From: Solirubrobacteraceae bacterium | GTDB lineage: Bacteria; Actinomycetota; Thermoleophilia; Solirubrobacterales; Solirubrobacteraceae | Length of the DNA: 64,000 nucleotides | Direction: 5' to 3' | Assembly: GCA_017882405.1 (NCBI GenBank) | Contig: JADGPO010000045.1 | Coordinates: 1 to 64,000 of the forward strand | The notes under the pieces: model-generated | Told to the model about the DNA's origin: nothing | The model's input: only the letters and a program-made list of their open reading frames with translations | Databases searched by the model: none | Part shown: piece after piece, positions 25,871 to 36,264 of the stretch | How positions within the stretch are numbered: position 1 is the stretch's first letter | Layout: each line of letters starts with the position of its first letter | Position numbers and translations under genes: made by a program

Positions 25871-26843
25871 GGCGCGGGGGAACCTGTTGGGTGATGCAGT
25901 GCGGGCCGCCTCCGCCGTAGGCGAGCAGCAGCCCCGGCACGGGGACCACCTCCCGCCCCGGGTAGGCGGCGGCGATGATCTCCAGCGCGTGTCCGTCGGT
26001 GTCAGCTGAGGCGACGGGCACGATCACGGCACGATTGCAAATGTAGAAGTTCAGGTAGCTGGCGGCGATCGACTCGCCCGCCACGGTGGCGTAGGGCAGC
26101 AGCGGCAGCTCGGTCACCTCGATCCCGGCGGCGTGCAGCCGCGCGCGGTTCTCGACGCAGTGCTCGAAGTTGGGGTTGTCCTCCGCGACCGTCTGCAGCA
26201 GTACGTGACCGGTCGCCGTGAACGCCGCGATCAGGTCCACGTGGCCGTCGGTGTCGCGGTCCTCCAGCAGGCCCATTCCCAGCCATACGATCCGCTCCAC
26301 TCCCAGCCGGGCACGCAGCTCGGACTCGATCTGCTCGCGCGACATCGACGGATTGCGGTTGGGGTTCAGCAGGCACTGCTCGGTGGTCAGCAGCGTCCCC
26401 CGGCCGTCGGTGAGAATCGAACCGCCCTCCAGCACCATCGAGGACTCCACCACCCGGTCGCCGAGGCGCTCGGCGACCAGCCGGCCGACGACCGCGTCGT
26501 TGTCCCACGGGGGGAACTTCTCGCCCCAGGCGTTGAAGGCGAAATGCACCGCCAGCCGCCGCCCGTCGTCGTCGTAGACGTAGATCGGGCCGCAGTCGCG
26601 CAGCCACGAGTCGTCCAGCGCCAGCTCCACGATCTCCACGTTCTCCGACAGGGCGCCCCGGGCGTCCCCGGGGTCGGGACCCGGGTTGGCGATCATCGTC
26701 ACCGGCTCGAACGCGGCCACCGCGTTGGCCACCGCCGCGTAGTCGGCGCGCGCCTGATCCAGCGTCTTCCCCCACAGGTCCAGCCGGCAGGGCCAGCCCA
26801 TCAGGGTCCGCTCGTGAGGCTCCCATTCGGCCGGCGTGCGCAC
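25863..26843 (-). CDS. aguA: Agmatine deiminase
   Basis: A 326-residue member of the guanidino-group-modifying superfamily converting agmatine to N-carbamoylputrescine and ammonia. Signature blocks are PAEWEPHERTLMGWP, DDSWLRDCGPIYV, FNAWGEKFPPWDND, VLEGGSILTDGRGTLLTTE and DTDGHVDLIAAF, with the catalytic cysteine near residue 316 in GGGGPHCITQQVP. It starts with GTG at 26843, 34 bases after the LAL regulator stop, and overlaps aguB. The pair makes a complete agmatine catabolic unit. Confidence 0.95.
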   Translation of the reverse strand: MRTPAEWEPHERTLMGWPCRLDLWGKTLDQARADYAAVANAVAAFEPVTMIANPGPDPGDARGALSENVEIVELALDDSWLRDCGPIYVYDDDGRRLAVHFAFNAWGEKFPPWDNDAVVGRLVAERLGDRVVESSMVLEGGSILTDGRGTLLTTEQCLLNPNRNPSMSREQIESELRARLGVERIVWLGMGLLEDRDTDGHVDLIAAFTATGHVLLQTVAEDNPNFEHCVENRARLHAAGIEVTELPLLPYATVAGESIAASYLNFYICNRAVIVPVASADTDGHALEIIAAAYPGREVVPVPGLLLAYGGGGPHCITQQVPPRHG

Positions 26844-26877
26844 GGGTGCGCAATCTAGCGCCGACGCGGTCGCGGGT

Positions 26878-29800
26878 CTACGCCAGGTGCAGGCGGTGGG
26901 CCACCGCAGCCGCCTCGGTGCGTCCCTGGACGTCGAGCTTGGCCAGGATCCGCGAGACGTGGACGCTGGCCGTCTTCTCGGCCATGAACAGAGCGGCGCC
27001 GATCTGACGGTTGGTGGCGCCCTGGGCGAGCAGCCCCAGGACCTGGCGCTCGCGCGGGGTGAGCCCGAACGGATCGGGCTCGACGCCGTCGGCCGCCGCG
27101 CTCCCGTCGTCGGCGCCGCCGTCCGTCCCGGGAGCGACGCGACCGGTGCGCACGCGCGCCAGCCCGAGCCGGGCCCGATCGCCCAGCGTGGTCAGCTCCT
27201 GCACTAGCCACTGCGAGCCCAGCCGCCGCGCCACCGCCAGCGCGTCGGACGCGACCAGCGCGGCCTCGGTCCGCTTGCCGGCGCCCACCAGTGCCTCGGC
27301 CTGGCGCCAGCGCGCGGTCGCCGCCGGATAGGGACGCTGGACGTCATCCCAGGCGGTGGCTGTCAGCGCCCACTCGCTGGCGGCCCCGCGGCCGCGCGCG
27401 CGGGCCAGCTCGGCCTTGGCCTCGGCGAGGTAGGCGCACTCCACCGGGCCGCCCTCGGCGGCCGCGGCGTCCACGCGCTCGACGTGGATCTTCGCCCGAG
27501 CGAGCGCATCGCGCCGCTGCCCGGCCTCGCGCAGGTCCCGGGCGCGCTCCGCGCGGTCGGCCTCCAGCCGCGCCCCCACGACGCTCACGCGAGCGATCCG
27601 CATCACGTCGTCGGTGCAGACCTCGAGGCGATCCAGCGCATCCTGCACCGCGGCCTGAGCGCCCTCCAGATGGCGCTGGCGACGGCACAGCTCGCCGCGC
27701 AGCACCCCATACATGCCAATCCACTGCGGCTCGGCGGAGCGCTGCACGAGCGGCTCGGCGGCGTCGAGCGCCGCCTGGGCGCGCGCCTCGTCGCCGGTGC
27801 CCAGGGCGAGCTCGGCCTCCCGCATGCGGGCGAAGATCCCCGCCACACCCAGCAGACGGGTGCTGCCGCCGATCAGGTACTCCTCGGAGGTGTCCCACTC
27901 GCCGGCGGCGTAGGCGCACTCCGACACGGTCAGCGTCATCCAGTCGTACACGCGGCTCAGACGGCGCGGCGTGGCCGCCATCCCCTCCTTGGCCGTGGTC
28001 AGCGCGTCCTGGGTGCGTCCGACCATGCTCAGCGTGTCGGCGAGGTTGGAGTACGCGGTGGCCAGGTTGTCGACGTCGCCCGAGGCGCGGGCCACCTCGA
28101 TCGCCTGGCGCAGCCGCTCCACGCCCTGGTCGATGTCGCCGAGGGCCGCCTGCGCCATGCCGAGCGTGTTGAGCATCTCGGACTCCGAGGACTGATCGCC
28201 GGCCTCGCGGGCGGCCTGGAGCGCCAGCTCGCCGTCGATCGCGGCCTCGCGGAAGCGCCCCCGCAGAAAGCGCGTGCGGGTCAGGTGAGCGAGCAGCTGC
28301 GGGCGGACCCCGAGCGGATCGTCGGGGGGCAGGATCGACAGCGCTCGCTCGGTCATCGCCACCGCCTCCTCGCCGCGGTTCAGCGACCAGATGGTCCGCG
28401 CCTGGCTGCCCAGCAGGAAGGCGAAGCGCGCCGGGTCGCGGGTCGGCCCGAGCTCCTTGAGCGCCTCGCGCAGCAGCCCCTCCGCGCGGTCGCGGTCGCC
28501 GGCGATCCGGTGGGCGCGGCCGCCGCGGGCCAGCAGCGCCACGTGGTCCACGCCCGCGACCGTCTCGGCGTCGTCGACGCGCGGCCACAACTCGAGCGCG
28601 TTCTCGTACAGGTCGGCGGCCTCGCCGTAGGCGAGCACGCACTCGGCGGCGTGCGCCGCCCGCACGGTGCTGCGCAGCGCCGCGGGCTGGTCGCCGGCCG
28701 ACGCGTAGTGCCCGGCGACGGTGGTTGTGCGCTCGAGCTCGCGCTCGTCGCCGTCCTCGCACAGCGACTCCAGGTAGCGGGCGAGGGCGAGGTGCAGCTG
28801 CGCCCGCTCGCCGGGCAGCAGATCGTCGATCAGCGCCTCGCGCAGCAGCGCGTGGCGAAAGCCGAAGCGCTCACCCTGGACCTCGACGAGGACCTGCTCG
28901 GCAACCGCCTCGCGCAGCGCCGTCTGCAGCGCATCGCGGCCCAATTCGGTGACCACGGCGAGCGCCGGCTCGTCCAGCTTGCGCCCCACGGCGACCGCGC
29001 GTGCCACCCGCTGAGCGTCGGGCGACAGACGTTCGATCCGGGCCATGAACGCGTCCCGCAGGCTCTGCGGGGCGGCGCCGCGACCGTCCAGGCCGGCCGC
29101 CAGCAGCTCCTCGGTGAACAGCGGGTTGCCCTCGCTGCGGGCGAACAGCCGCTCCAGCACCGCCCCCGCGGGCTGCGCCCCGAGAATGTCGGCCAGCGCC
29201 TCGGAGAGCTCCGCCCGATCGAACGGCTCCAGGTCGATGCGCCGGGCGCGCTCCAGCCGTTCGAGCTCGGAGAGCAGCGGGCGCAGCGGATGGCGGCGGT
29301 GAAGCTCGTCGGCGCGGTAGGTCAACAGCAGCATCACGCGCTCCTGGCGCAGGCTGCGGGCCAGGAACGCGACGAACGTGCGGGTGGAGCGGTCGGCCCA
29401 GTGCATGTCCTCGAGCGCGAGGACGAGCGGCGCCGCCTCGGAGACGAGGTCGATGAGCTCGAGCACGGCCTCGAACAGCCGCAGCTGCCCGGAGCCGTCG
29501 GCACGGTCGTCGCGGACGCGGCCGTCGTCGTCCAGGCCGGGAAGGATGGTGGCAAGCTGCGCCCGGCTGCCGGCCGTCAGCTCGGCGAGCGCCGGGTGGC
29601 GCCCGCGCACGAGCGGACGCAGGGCGCTCAACAGCGGTGCGTAGGGCAGCTCGCCGTCGGCCTGCTCCACCCCGTCACCGCGCAGGAACAGGACCGCGGG
29701 CCGCTCGCCGCCACCGGAGGCCGCCTCGGCGCCGAGGCGCTGCTCGAGCTCGGAGACGATGCGCGTCTTGCCGACGCCCGAGTCACCGCCGAGCAGTACG

Positions 29801-29916
29801 AGCGTGGACCGGCCGGCCGTGGCCTCCCGGACGGCGAGCTCCAGCTCGGCCAGCTCGCCGACCCGTCCCACGAAGTGGCTGCTCGTCAGTCTCGAGCGCA
29901 TGCCCGAAGTATCCAC
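26878..29916 (-). CDS. LAL-type LuxR-family ATP-binding transcriptional regulator
   Basis: A protein of about 1012 residues. The N-terminal AAA/STAND ATPase begins SSHFVGRVGELAELE with Walker A GGDSGVGKTRIV and Walker B-like LVLALEDMHWAD. The middle 500 residues are helical repeats of TPR character. The C terminus is a LuxR helix-turn-helix (FGLTPRERQVLGLLAQGATN, RQIGAALFMAEKTASVHVSR). LAL regulators (MalT-like) couple ligand and ATP binding to activation. It is 34 bases upstream of aguA in the same direction, so it may control agmatine catabolism or merely share its transcript. GTG 29916 or ATG 29901 are equally possible starts. Confidence 0.9.
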   Translation of the reverse strand: MDTSGMRSRLTSSHFVGRVGELAELELAVREATAGRSTLVLLGGDSGVGKTRIVSELEQRLGAEAASGGGERPAVLFLRGDGVEQADGELPYAPLLSALRPLVRGRHPALAELTAGSRAQLATILPGLDDDGRVRDDRADGSGQLRLFEAVLELIDLVSEAAPLVLALEDMHWADRSTRTFVAFLARSLRQERVMLLLTYRADELHRRHPLRPLLSELERLERARRIDLEPFDRAELSEALADILGAQPAGAVLERLFARSEGNPLFTEELLAAGLDGRGAAPQSLRDAFMARIERLSPDAQRVARAVAVGRKLDEPALAVVTELGRDALQTALREAVAEQVLVEVQGERFGFRHALLREALIDDLLPGERAQLHLALARYLESLCEDGDERELERTTTVAGHYASAGDQPAALRSTVRAAHAAECVLAYGEAADLYENALELWPRVDDAETVAGVDHVALLARGGRAHRIAGDRDRAEGLLREALKELGPTRDPARFAFLLGSQARTIWSLNRGEEAVAMTERALSILPPDDPLGVRPQLLAHLTRTRFLRGRFREAAIDGELALQAAREAGDQSSESEMLNTLGMAQAALGDIDQGVERLRQAIEVARASGDVDNLATAYSNLADTLSMVGRTQDALTTAKEGMAATPRRLSRVYDWMTLTVSECAYAAGEWDTSEEYLIGGSTRLLGVAGIFARMREAELALGTGDEARAQAALDAAEPLVQRSAEPQWIGMYGVLRGELCRRQRHLEGAQAAVQDALDRLEVCTDDVMRIARVSVVGARLEADRAERARDLREAGQRRDALARAKIHVERVDAAAAEGGPVECAYLAEAKAELARARGRGAASEWALTATAWDDVQRPYPAATARWRQAEALVGAGKRTEAALVASDALAVARRLGSQWLVQELTTLGDRARLGLARVRTGRVAPGTDGGADDGSAAADGVEPDPFGLTPRERQVLGLLAQGATNRQIGAALFMAEKTASVHVSRILAKLDVQGRTEAAAVAHRLHLA

Positions 29917-30058
29917 GGACGGCGGCGACCACGCGAACGCCCGACCAGGCGACGCGGTCGAAGCCGCCAGCCGTCGCGGCGCGGCGGTATCGGGCGGCGT
30001 CGGCGCGGAGGTCGTCGGCGCGGTTCTGGGCGAGGATTGAGGTGAATTGGGGGTGCAT
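29783..30058 (-). CDS. Possible small protein upstream of the LAL regulator
   Basis: A frame of up to 91 residues starting MHPQFTSILAQNRADDLRAD at ATG 30058, with a good ribosome site (GAGAGGAAG) seven bases upstream. The first ~50 residues are alanine/arginine-rich and helical, like small proteins I have seen in actinobacteria. The last ~45 codons overlap the start of the LAL regulator in another frame and look non-biological. So the true stop may have been lost by a mutation, or the call may be spurious. Confidence 0.35.
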   Translation of the reverse strand: MHPQFTSILAQNRADDLRADAARYRRAATAGGFDRVAWSGVRVVAAVRGYFGHALETDEQPLRGTGRRAGRAGARRPGGHGRPVHARTARR

Positions 30059-30088
30059 GTGGGCTTCCTCTCGATGGCTTCCGCGTCA

Positions 30089-30106
30089 TCTCAGAATGAA
30101 CTGAGA
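30089..30106. promoter_or_regulatory. TCTCAG-N6-CTGAGA inverted repeat upstream of the LAL/small ORF unit
   Basis: A perfect inverted repeat (arms 30089-30094 and 30101-30106, 6-base spacer) lies about 30 bases upstream of ATG 30058 and 175-190 bases upstream of the LAL regulator. The position suits an operator for the LAL-agu transcript. Confidence 0.35.
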
Positions 30107-30176
30107 CCCGCGGCCGCACATCGGGAGAAAGGCGCCGCCTCCGACCCCCGACCCCTTACCTCACCGGCGCCACCCC

Positions 30177-31318
30177 TTACCGCTCAGGCGGGGCTGGCAC
30201 ACCCTCGCCCGAGCGCCCGCGGTTCTCACTCGGCGCCTCGGGGGCCAGCTCGCCGGCACTGAGGGGGCTGGCCGGCGAGCGGGTGGCGGCGCTGATCTCC
30301 ACCGCCGTGACGTTCTGGGGATGGTGGCAGGCGGCCAGGTGTCCACCGGCGTACTCGGTCAGCTGCGGCTCGACCGCCGAGCAGACTTCGGTGGCCCGCG
30401 GGCAGCGGGTGTGAAAGCGACACCCCGACGGCGGGTTGATCGGGTTGGGGGGCTCCCCGGTGACCGACACCCGGGTGCGCGCGCGGTTCTCTTTGGGGTC
30501 CGGGATCGGAATCGCGCTCAACAGCGCCGAGGTGTAGGGATGGATCGGCTTGCTGTAGAGCTCCTCGGCGGGGGAGATCTCCATCAGCTTGCCGAGGTAC
30601 ATGACGACGATCCGGTCTGACACGTGACGGACCACGCTCAGATCATGCGCGACGAAGATGTAGCTGAGGCCGAGCTCGTCCTGGAGGTCGTCGAGCAGGT
30701 TGATGACCTGGGCCTGGATTGAGACGTCAAGCGCGGAGACGGGCTCGTCGAGGAGGATCAGGCGGGGGTTGACGGCCAGCGCGCGGGCGATTCCGATGCG
30801 CTGGCGCTGCCCGCCGGAGAACTCGTGCGGGAAGCGGTTGAGCACGTCGGTCGACATCCCAACCCGCTGCAGCAGGTCGCGACTCTCGGCGTCGAGCTTG
30901 TCCTTGGCGACGCCCCGCCGGCCGAGTGGCGTGGCCAGGATCTGGCCGATTCGCTTGCGGGGATTCAGGGACGCCTGCGGGTCCTGGAAGACCATCTGCA
31001 TCTCTGATCGGATCGGCTCCAGCTGCTTGCGGCCGCTCTTGGTGATGTCCTGGCCGCGGAAGCGGATCGTTCCCGACGTGGACTCGATCAGCCGCACGAG
31101 CACCCGGATCAGCGTCGTCTTGCCGCACCCCGACTCGCCGACGACGCCCAGCGTCTCGCCCTCCGTCAGCCGGAACGAGACGTCGTCGACGGCGTGCACG
31201 GCGCCCACCTGGCGGTCGATGATGACGCCCGACTTGATCGGAAAGAGCACCCGCACGTGCTCGACGTCGAGCAGGGCGCCGTCGCCGTTCGGCGGCGGGG
31301 AGGGCGACGCCGAGGCGC

Positions 31319-31322
<4 letters not shown>
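30177..31322 (-). CDS. oppF: Peptide ABC transporter ATP-binding protein (OppF/DppF type)
   Basis: A 381-residue ABC ATPase, one of the two energising subunits of a peptide importer. Walker A is GESGCGKTT, the signature is HEFSGGQRQRIGIARAL, and Walker B is LILLDEPVSALDVS. The C-terminal oligopeptide extension contains the cysteine-bearing SGCRFHTRCPRATEVC, which in this family binds an iron-sulfur cluster or stabilises the fold. The GTG start at 31322 overlaps the oppD stop by four bases (translational coupling). A proline-rich tail ends the chain. It is the last gene of the operon. Confidence 0.93.
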
Positions 31323-32370
<1,048 letters not shown>

Positions 32371-32374
<4 letters not shown>

Positions 32375-33312
32375 GCCAGACGGACGCGCGGGTCGAGGAA
32401 CGCGTACATGATGTCGACCACCGCGGCGAGCACGACCACCGCCGTCGCCGTCAGGATGACGATCACCAGCAGCGGGATGACGTCCAGGTTGCCGATCGAT
32501 TGCGCCGCCAGCTGACCGACGCCGTGCAGGTTGAACACCGACTCGGTGAGGATCGCGCCGCCGCCGATCACCTGCGCCATGTCCAGCCCCCACAGGGAGA
32601 CGATCGGGATGAGGCTGTTGCGCAGCGTGTGGCGCAGCAGCACCTGGCGGTCCGACAGGCCCTTGGCGTGGGCGGTGCGCACGTAGTCCTCGTTGACGGT
32701 GTCGAGGATCGTCGAGCGCAGCACCCGCGAGTAGAAGCCGATGAACAGCACCGACAGCGTGATCCACGGGAGCACGAGATGGACCACCCACTGCCACGGG
32801 TTCTGGGTCAGGGGCACATAGTTGCCCAGCGGGAAGATGTTGGCCTGGTAACCGAGGAAGTACAGGAGCACCGCGCCGAGGAAGAACGGAGGGAAGGAGA
32901 CTCCCATCATCGACACGACGGTCAGCACCCGGTCGGTGTATCTACCTGCCTTCACCGCCGCCAGCGTGCCGATCAGGACCGAGAGGAGCAGCCAGATGAT
33001 CCCGGCGCCGAAGGCCAGCGAGAGGGTCGCCGGGAAGTCGCGTCCGACCTCCTGCAGGACGTTGATCCCCTGCGTGTAGGAGTAGGCCTGCCCGGTGAAG
33101 ATGTTCCCCATCGTCTTGACGTACTGGACGTAGATGGGTTTGTTGAAGCCGAACTTGACCTCGATCTGATGGACCTGGGCCTGGGTGGCGTTACGGCCGG
33201 CCAGCCGGTCGGCCTGGTTGCCACTGCCGAGCAGCAGCAGGAAGGTGACGATCGAGATCGCGAGGATGACGAGCACCATCGCGACCAGCCGGCGGATGAT
33301 GAAGCGGACCAT
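32371..33312 (-). CDS. oppB: Peptide ABC transporter permease (OppB/DppB type)
   Basis: A 313-residue inner-membrane permease with six predicted helices. It begins MVRFIIRRLVAMVLVILAIS, typical for the B-type permease. The EAA loop that docks the ATPase is YVRTAHAKGLSDRQVLLRHT. The start at 33312 shares one base with the stop of the preceding permease gene. It forms the translocation pore with the C-type permease. Confidence 0.93.
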
Positions 33313-34343
33313 CAGTGGGCGATGCGGACCTTGGCCCGCGGATCCAGCGCGTCGCGCAGACCATCGCCGAAGATGTTGATCGACATCACGGCGAGCACGA
33401 GCATGGTGCCGGGCACCAGCACGTTGGAGAAGGCCGCCGGGATGGAAGCGATCCCGTCGGAGATCATCGTCCCCCACGACGGGTTGGGCGGCTGCACGCC
33501 GGCACCGAGGTAGGACAATCCGGCTTCCAGCAGGATCGCGTTGGCGAGGATCAGCGGGATGAAGACAACGATCGTCGATGCCAGGTTGGGCAGCAGCTCG
33601 GAGAACATGATCTCCCGGTTGGAGAGGCCCTGCTGGCGAGCGGCGTCGATGAACTCCCGCTCGCGCAGCTGCAGCACCTGGGCGCGGACGGGCTTGGCGA
33701 CGTAGGGGATGTAGACGATCCCGATCACGAACGCGGGCAGCAGGAGGAACGTCCCGTGGATCGGACCGATGCCGCCCACGGCGAACACGGTGCCCAGGGT
33801 CACCCCGAGGAGCACCGCGGGAAACGCCCAGACGACGTCGAGGATACGGCTGAGGACGCCGTCCGACCACCCGCGGAAGTACCCGGCGACCACGCCGATG
33901 ACGAGCGCGAGAACCATCGTGATGATCGTGGCCACGGCGCCGATCTCCAGGGAGTTGCGTCCGCCGTAGAGCAGCCGCACGGCCGTGTCACGTCCGTTGC
34001 TGTCGGCCCCGAAGAAGTACCGGGACTGCCAGGTGGGTCCGATCGGGATGCCCGTCGGGCTGACGATGTCCTTCGTCTTGCCTCCGACCTTGACCGTGCC
34101 GGTGATGTTCTCGGTGGCGAGCGTGGTGTGAGCCACGTCGTGCGCATAGACCGGCGCCAGCAGGCAGAGCATGACGATGACGAGGAACAGCCCGCCGAAG
34201 AACAGAGCGACCTTGTTGCGACGCAGGCGCCGCCACGCGAGACGCCACGGCCCGATGCCGGGCTGAACCTCGCCTCCCTCGTCGACGAAACCCGAGTTGA
34301 GGTCGTCGGAGAACTCGGTGCCGGAGGCTGACGCGGTCGCCAT
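33312..34343 (-). CDS. oppC: Peptide ABC transporter permease (OppC/DppC type)
   Basis: A 343-residue permease with the cytoplasmic N-terminal extension of C-type subunits (WRLAWRRLRRNKVALFFGG), a periplasmic-side loop after helix 1, and an EAA loop reading REFIDAARQQGLSNREIMF. In this operon it precedes oppB, the reverse of the common order. A strong hairpin lies between its start and the upstream binding-protein gene. Confidence 0.93.
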   Translation of the reverse strand: MATASASGTEFSDDLNSGFVDEGGEVQPGIGPWRLAWRRLRRNKVALFFGGLFLVIVMLCLLAPVYAHDVAHTTLATENITGTVKVGGKTKDIVSPTGIPIGPTWQSRYFFGADSNGRDTAVRLLYGGRNSLEIGAVATIITMVLALVIGVVAGYFRGWSDGVLSRILDVVWAFPAVLLGVTLGTVFAVGGIGPIHGTFLLLPAFVIGIVYIPYVAKPVRAQVLQLREREFIDAARQQGLSNREIMFSELLPNLASTIVVFIPLILANAILLEAGLSYLGAGVQPPNPSWGTMISDGIASIPAAFSNVLVPGTMLVLAVMSINIFGDGLRDALDPRAKVRIAH

Positions 34344-34362
34344 CGCAGGATCTTATGAGTCG

Positions 34363-34393
34363 ATGGGCCGGGGCGCAAAGCGCCCCGGCCCAT
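34363..34393. terminator. Perfect 14-bp hairpin between the binding-protein gene and oppC
   Basis: Arms 34363-34376 and 34380-34393 (ATGGGCCGGGGCGC and its complement) pair perfectly around an AAA loop, just after the binding-protein stop and 20 bases before the oppC start. It is a partial terminator or mRNA-end stabiliser that would give more binding protein than membrane subunits. Confidence 0.7.
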
Positions 34394-34402
34394 GACGCGG
34401 AT

Positions 34403-36109
34403 CTACTTGATCGAGAACGAGCTCAGGTCCCAGCCGTACACGGCGTGGAAGATCGCCCCGCTGTAGTTCATGCGCGCGGACATGAACTTCGGGAACGTGT
34501 AATAGCCGAACACGCCGATGTAGGCCTGCTTGGCGACGTACTCATCAAGCGCCTGCCACTTGGCGGCGACCGAGCCCAGCTGGGGCGTGGGGACCCGGCC
34601 GAGCGTGGCGACCGCCGAGTTGATCTTCGGGTCGTTGACCTCGCCGAAGTTCTCGTTGCTGGTCGGCAGGATCGCATGACCGTCAAGCAGCAGGTAGAAG
34701 TCGACGGGGTTGGCGAAGTCCTGGTTCCAGTCGGCAAAGCCGGTCTGCGGATGGAGCTTGCGCTCGCCGATGGTCGTGAAGTACGTCGCGTCGGCCAGCA
34801 CCTTCTGCGTGGCCTTGAACCCGATCGAGTTCAAAAACGACGTGTAGTACGCCATCCACTGCTGGCGCGGCGTCCGTGTCTCCGACCATACCGTGACCGG
34901 CTGGCCCGCCATTCCGGACTGCTTGACCAGAGCCTTGGCCTTGGCCAGGTCGCCCTGACCGGGGGTCCCGTACGGGCACGTGCTCGTGGGATGACCTGGC
35001 ACCGACGGCGGCAGGAAGAAGCAGGCCGCAGTCAGCGAGCCCGAGCTGAGGCGGTTCATGGCGTCCTGGTTGAGGCCGGTGACGACCGCCTCGCGAGCCA
35101 GCTGGCTGCTGAACGGCTTGTTGGTGACGTTCATGAAGACGTAGTACGTCGACCCACCGAGGTTGATGTTCTGGAAGCGCCCGGCGGCCTTGGCGTGGAT
35201 CTGCGGCAGCAGGCTGCCGGCGACCGTGTCGGCCCAGTCGAACACGTCGGCGCTGTTGTTGAGCACCGACAGCGCGTTGGAGGTGACGTTGGTCGAGATC
35301 TTCACGTTGACGTTCACGTGACCCGACGGGATCCCGGGGATCGGGGTCCAGTTCGAGTTCTTGACGACCGAGTAGGACTGGTTGGGGACGATGTTCGTCA
35401 CCTTGTAGGGCCCGACGCCCGGAGGCGGGTTGGCCGGCTCCTCCTTGAGCGAGGTGTTGGCCGGGACCAGCCCCAACGCCGGGAAGGCGAGCACGTTCTC
35501 GAACGGGCCGTAGGGCTTGACCAGGTGGATCGTGATCTTGCCGGTCTTGTCGTCGGTGGTGATGCCGGTGATCGTCTTGGCCTTGCCGGTGGAGTAGGCG
35601 GTGGCGCCCACGATGACCGGCGTGATGAAATGGCCCGAGCCGCCCCACGGGATAGTGATCGCCCGCTCGATGGCGCGCGGAAAGTCCGAGGCCTTGACGG
35701 GCGTCCCGTCGGAGAACTTCAGGCCCTTGCGCAGCGTGGCCGTGTAGGTCTTGCCGCCGGCTGAGATCTTCGGCAGCGCCGTCGCCAGGCCCGGGATCAG
35801 CGTCGTGCCGGCCTTGCCGTTGACGTGCTGATAGGTGGTCAGGCCCGTGTGGACCAGCCAGTTGATCTCGGCGTCCTGCGTGGTGAAGCCCTTGCCCGGA
35901 TCAAGCGACTGCGGCGCTGTGCCCTGCAGGAGCGTGACGGTACCGCCGCCCGATCCGCCCGAGCTCGAGCTCGGGGCGCTACCGGAGCCCGTCCCACCGG
36001 ACCCTCCCGCCGAGCTGGATGAGCTCGACGAGCCTCCGCACGCGCCTACGGCGAGTGCAACGATGACCGCGAGCAGCATGGCGCTCGACGGCCGGACGTA
36101 TCTCTTCAC
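34403..36109 (-). CDS. oppA: Peptide ABC transporter substrate-binding lipoprotein (SBP family 5)
   Basis: A 568-residue extracellular lipoprotein. The lipobox is LAVGAC (cysteine near residue 24), followed by a Gly/Ser-rich linker. SBP_bac_5 blocks include QSLDPGKGFTTQDAEINWLV, YTATLRKGLKFSDGTPVKAS, GVGPYKVTN and the C-terminal DWNQDFANPVDFY. It captures peptides or other ligands for the OppBCDF importer encoded downstream. GTG 36109 is preceded by GGAGGATCA. It is first in the operon, consistent with the highest expression. The ligand is not predictable. Confidence 0.93.
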   Translation of the reverse strand: MKRYVRPSSAMLLAVIVALAVGACGGSSSSSSSAGGSGGTGSGSAPSSSSGGSGGGTVTLLQGTAPQSLDPGKGFTTQDAEINWLVHTGLTTYQHVNGKAGTTLIPGLATALPKISAGGKTYTATLRKGLKFSDGTPVKASDFPRAIERAITIPWGGSGHFITPVIVGATAYSTGKAKTITGITTDDKTGKITIHLVKPYGPFENVLAFPALGLVPANTSLKEEPANPPPGVGPYKVTNIVPNQSYSVVKNSNWTPIPGIPSGHVNVNVKISTNVTSNALSVLNNSADVFDWADTVAGSLLPQIHAKAAGRFQNINLGGSTYYVFMNVTNKPFSSQLAREAVVTGLNQDAMNRLSSGSLTAACFFLPPSVPGHPTSTCPYGTPGQGDLAKAKALVKQSGMAGQPVTVWSETRTPRQQWMAYYTSFLNSIGFKATQKVLADATYFTTIGERKLHPQTGFADWNQDFANPVDFYLLLDGHAILPTSNENFGEVNDPKINSAVATLGRVPTPQLGSVAAKWQALDEYVAKQAYIGVFGYYTFPKFMSARMNYSGAIFHAVYGWDLSSFSIK

Positions 36110-36264
36110 TGATCCTCCTCCAAAGAGGTCGCGGTTCCCAGGTCGCACAATGTATTCCCTCAACCGCCACCGGGCGAACGACCTAATCAATCCTCAACAC
36201 CGGGGGATAGTTTTTTTTCGCGACGGTTCGGTACGTTGGATCTTGGGAGGAACCACCGGTGCTA

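Noticed and set aside
36205..36222. T8 run on the forward strand as a possible terminator
   Set aside because: No stem precedes it on that strand and no forward gene ends there. It lies in the promoter side of the peptide transporter operon.
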